Part shown: piece by piece, positions 4,819 through 5,612 of the stretch
How the letters are laid out: each line of letters starts with the position of its first letter
How positions within the stretch are numbered: position 1 is the stretch's first letter
Source: Bacteriovoracaceae bacterium
Lineage (GTDB): Bacteria > Bdellovibrionota > UBA1018
Direction of reading: 5' to 3'
NCBI GenBank assembly: GCA_023250755.1
Contig: JAHFAC010000140.1
Location: 1-5,612 of the forward strand
DNA: 5,612 bases
Position numbers and translations under genes: made by a program
The notes under the pieces: generated by a model
What the model saw: the letters and a program-made list of their open reading frames with translations, nothing else
Databases searched by the model: none
What the model was told of the DNA's origin: nothing

Positions 4819-5612
4819 CAATTAATTTTTCGTAAAAACTCACAGCTTTTTCAAGGTGGTCTAAAAGGTTGTGTTCATTGGGGCTGTGGCTATTCCCTTG
4901 TGAAATTCCAGGACCAAATACCACCGCCTCATAACCCGCACGAAAATATTGCGCAGCCTCAGTAGAAGTCGCCTTCTTCTGAAAACCCCCTTGAAGTCCG
5001 GCAGCATCCATCGCGCTTTGACAAAGACGAACCAGCTCATGTTCAAGCGTCATCCCAAGTCCAGGACTCATCTGCTCGCGAGAGGCCGAAATATTTAAAG
5101 TCAGATAGTGAGCCGCAATGGCCCGGATCCCCTGAGTAATCTTGCCTTCGATCTCTTCGGGAGAAACTTCGGGTAAAGTGCGAAGATCAAAAAGGAGATC
5201 CACCCTGCCCAGTCCCTGTGAAAGAAGACCAAAATTCACCGTCGAATAAGGTGGGCTATAGGTAGAATCCACGGTTTCCTTCAACTCATCGGTCAGGCGA
5301 TTAAAAAATCCAACGACATCCATGATCGCTTGGAATAGCGCTTCCGGAAGAAATCGCACCCCTGTTTCACCCAGTCCCCCCAGTTCCACCTTAAACGGAG
5401 AAAACTCCGCACCTCTTTCGGCCACTTCCTTGAAAAATCTTTTAAAATCTTCGAATTGATGTGAAGAAAGATAAAATTCAGCCAGGCTATGATCCGGGAC
5501 TTTGTTAATCACCTCGCCCCCCGCTAACCTCGTGTATCGAAGATCAAATCCACTTTCACTGGCAAGACGCAAAAAATCCAACATTTGAGAGATCGCATTC
5601 TGTCCTAAATGG
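4802..5612 (-). CDS. M20 family metallohydrolase (peptidase/deacylase), C-terminal part
   Basis: The frame is open to the window edge. Nine codons (HLGQNAISQ) precede the first internal ATG at 5584 and read as M20 lid-domain sequence, so the true start lies outside and about 269 residues are visible. M20 enzymes are di-metal amidohydrolases of the ArgE/DapE/carboxypeptidase/dipeptidase group. Counting from that internal Met, visible marks are lid strand GGEVINKVPD (22-31), a second strand pair STVNFG plus LLFDLRTLPE (114-139), TSTEAAQYFRAG (207-218), and FGPG followed by HSPNE (223-237), whose His233 is the usual C-terminal metal ligand. The stretch between the two strand regions is long and helical, suggesting an enlarged lid like that of PepD/PepV dipeptidases. 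The N-terminal metal ligands are outside the window. Coupling to astA suggests a role in arginine catabolism, for instance succinylglutamate desuccinylation in place of AstE, or release of arginine from peptides. The M20 call is firm; the substrate is unknown. Confidence 0.88.
   Translation of the reverse strand, partial: HLGQNAISQMLDFLRLASESGFDLRYTRLAGGEVINKVPDHSLAEFYLSSHQFEDFKRFFKEVAERGAEFSPFKVELGGLGETGVRFLPEALFQAIMDVVGFFNRLTDELKETVDSTYSPPYSTVNFGLLSQGLGRVDLLFDLRTLPEVSPEEIEGKITQGIRAIAAHYLTLNISASREQMSPGLGMTLEHELVRLCQSAMDAAGLQGGFQKKATSTEAAQYFRAGYEAVVFGPGISQGNSHSPNEHNLLDHLEKAVSFYEKLIEKVCL

Noticed and set aside
5582..5584. ATG at 5584 as the true start of the M20 gene.
   Set aside because: The frame stays open to the edge and the preceding nine codons read as M20 lid sequence. 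A protein starting here would lack the N-terminal catalytic domain.

Overview
The window reads as a bacterial chromosome segment of moderate GC, roughly half by eye. It has purine-rich Shine-Dalgarno sites 7-8 bases before most starts, a Sec-type signal peptide on one protein, and arginine succinyltransferase (AST) catabolic genes, which are mostly known from proteobacteria. A Gram-negative, proteobacterium-like (possibly delta/Bdellovibrio-like) host is my inference; no marker here settles the taxon. No mobile element, tRNA, rRNA or CRISPR array was seen.

Layout. Positions 1-226 are a non-coding leader with three short tandem hairpins. On the + strand follow a 541-aa exported protein of unknown family (227-1852) and a 72-aa cold-shock protein (1947-2165) with a 94-base leader. 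On the - strand a compact operon runs in from the right edge: the C-terminal part of an M20 metallohydrolase (cut by the window end at 5612), astA (arginine N-succinyltransferase) and astD (succinylglutamate-semialdehyde dehydrogenase). The M20 gene and astA share an ATGA stop/start overlap, and astA and astD are 33 bases apart. astD and the cold-shock gene converge with only 3 bases between their stop codons.

How the genes fit. AstA makes N2-succinylarginine and AstD oxidises succinylglutamate semialdehyde, so the operon points to arginine catabolism by the succinylation route. AstB, AstC and the usual M14-type AstE are not in the window. The translationally coupled M20 hydrolase is a reasonable candidate for an amide-cleaving step, possibly a replacement for AstE, but it could also be a dipeptidase.

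Most notable observation. The AstD protein matches AstD over its whole length, yet two residues normally conserved in hydrolytic aldehyde dehydrogenases are changed: the general-base Glu is Gln262 and the oxyanion-hole Asn is Ser164. The nucleophile Cys296 is kept. The operon may therefore hold a variant of the AST pathway. A perfect 10-bp inverted repeat inside astA and a repeated Shine-Dalgarno-bearing 9-mer between astA and astD are further structural oddities.
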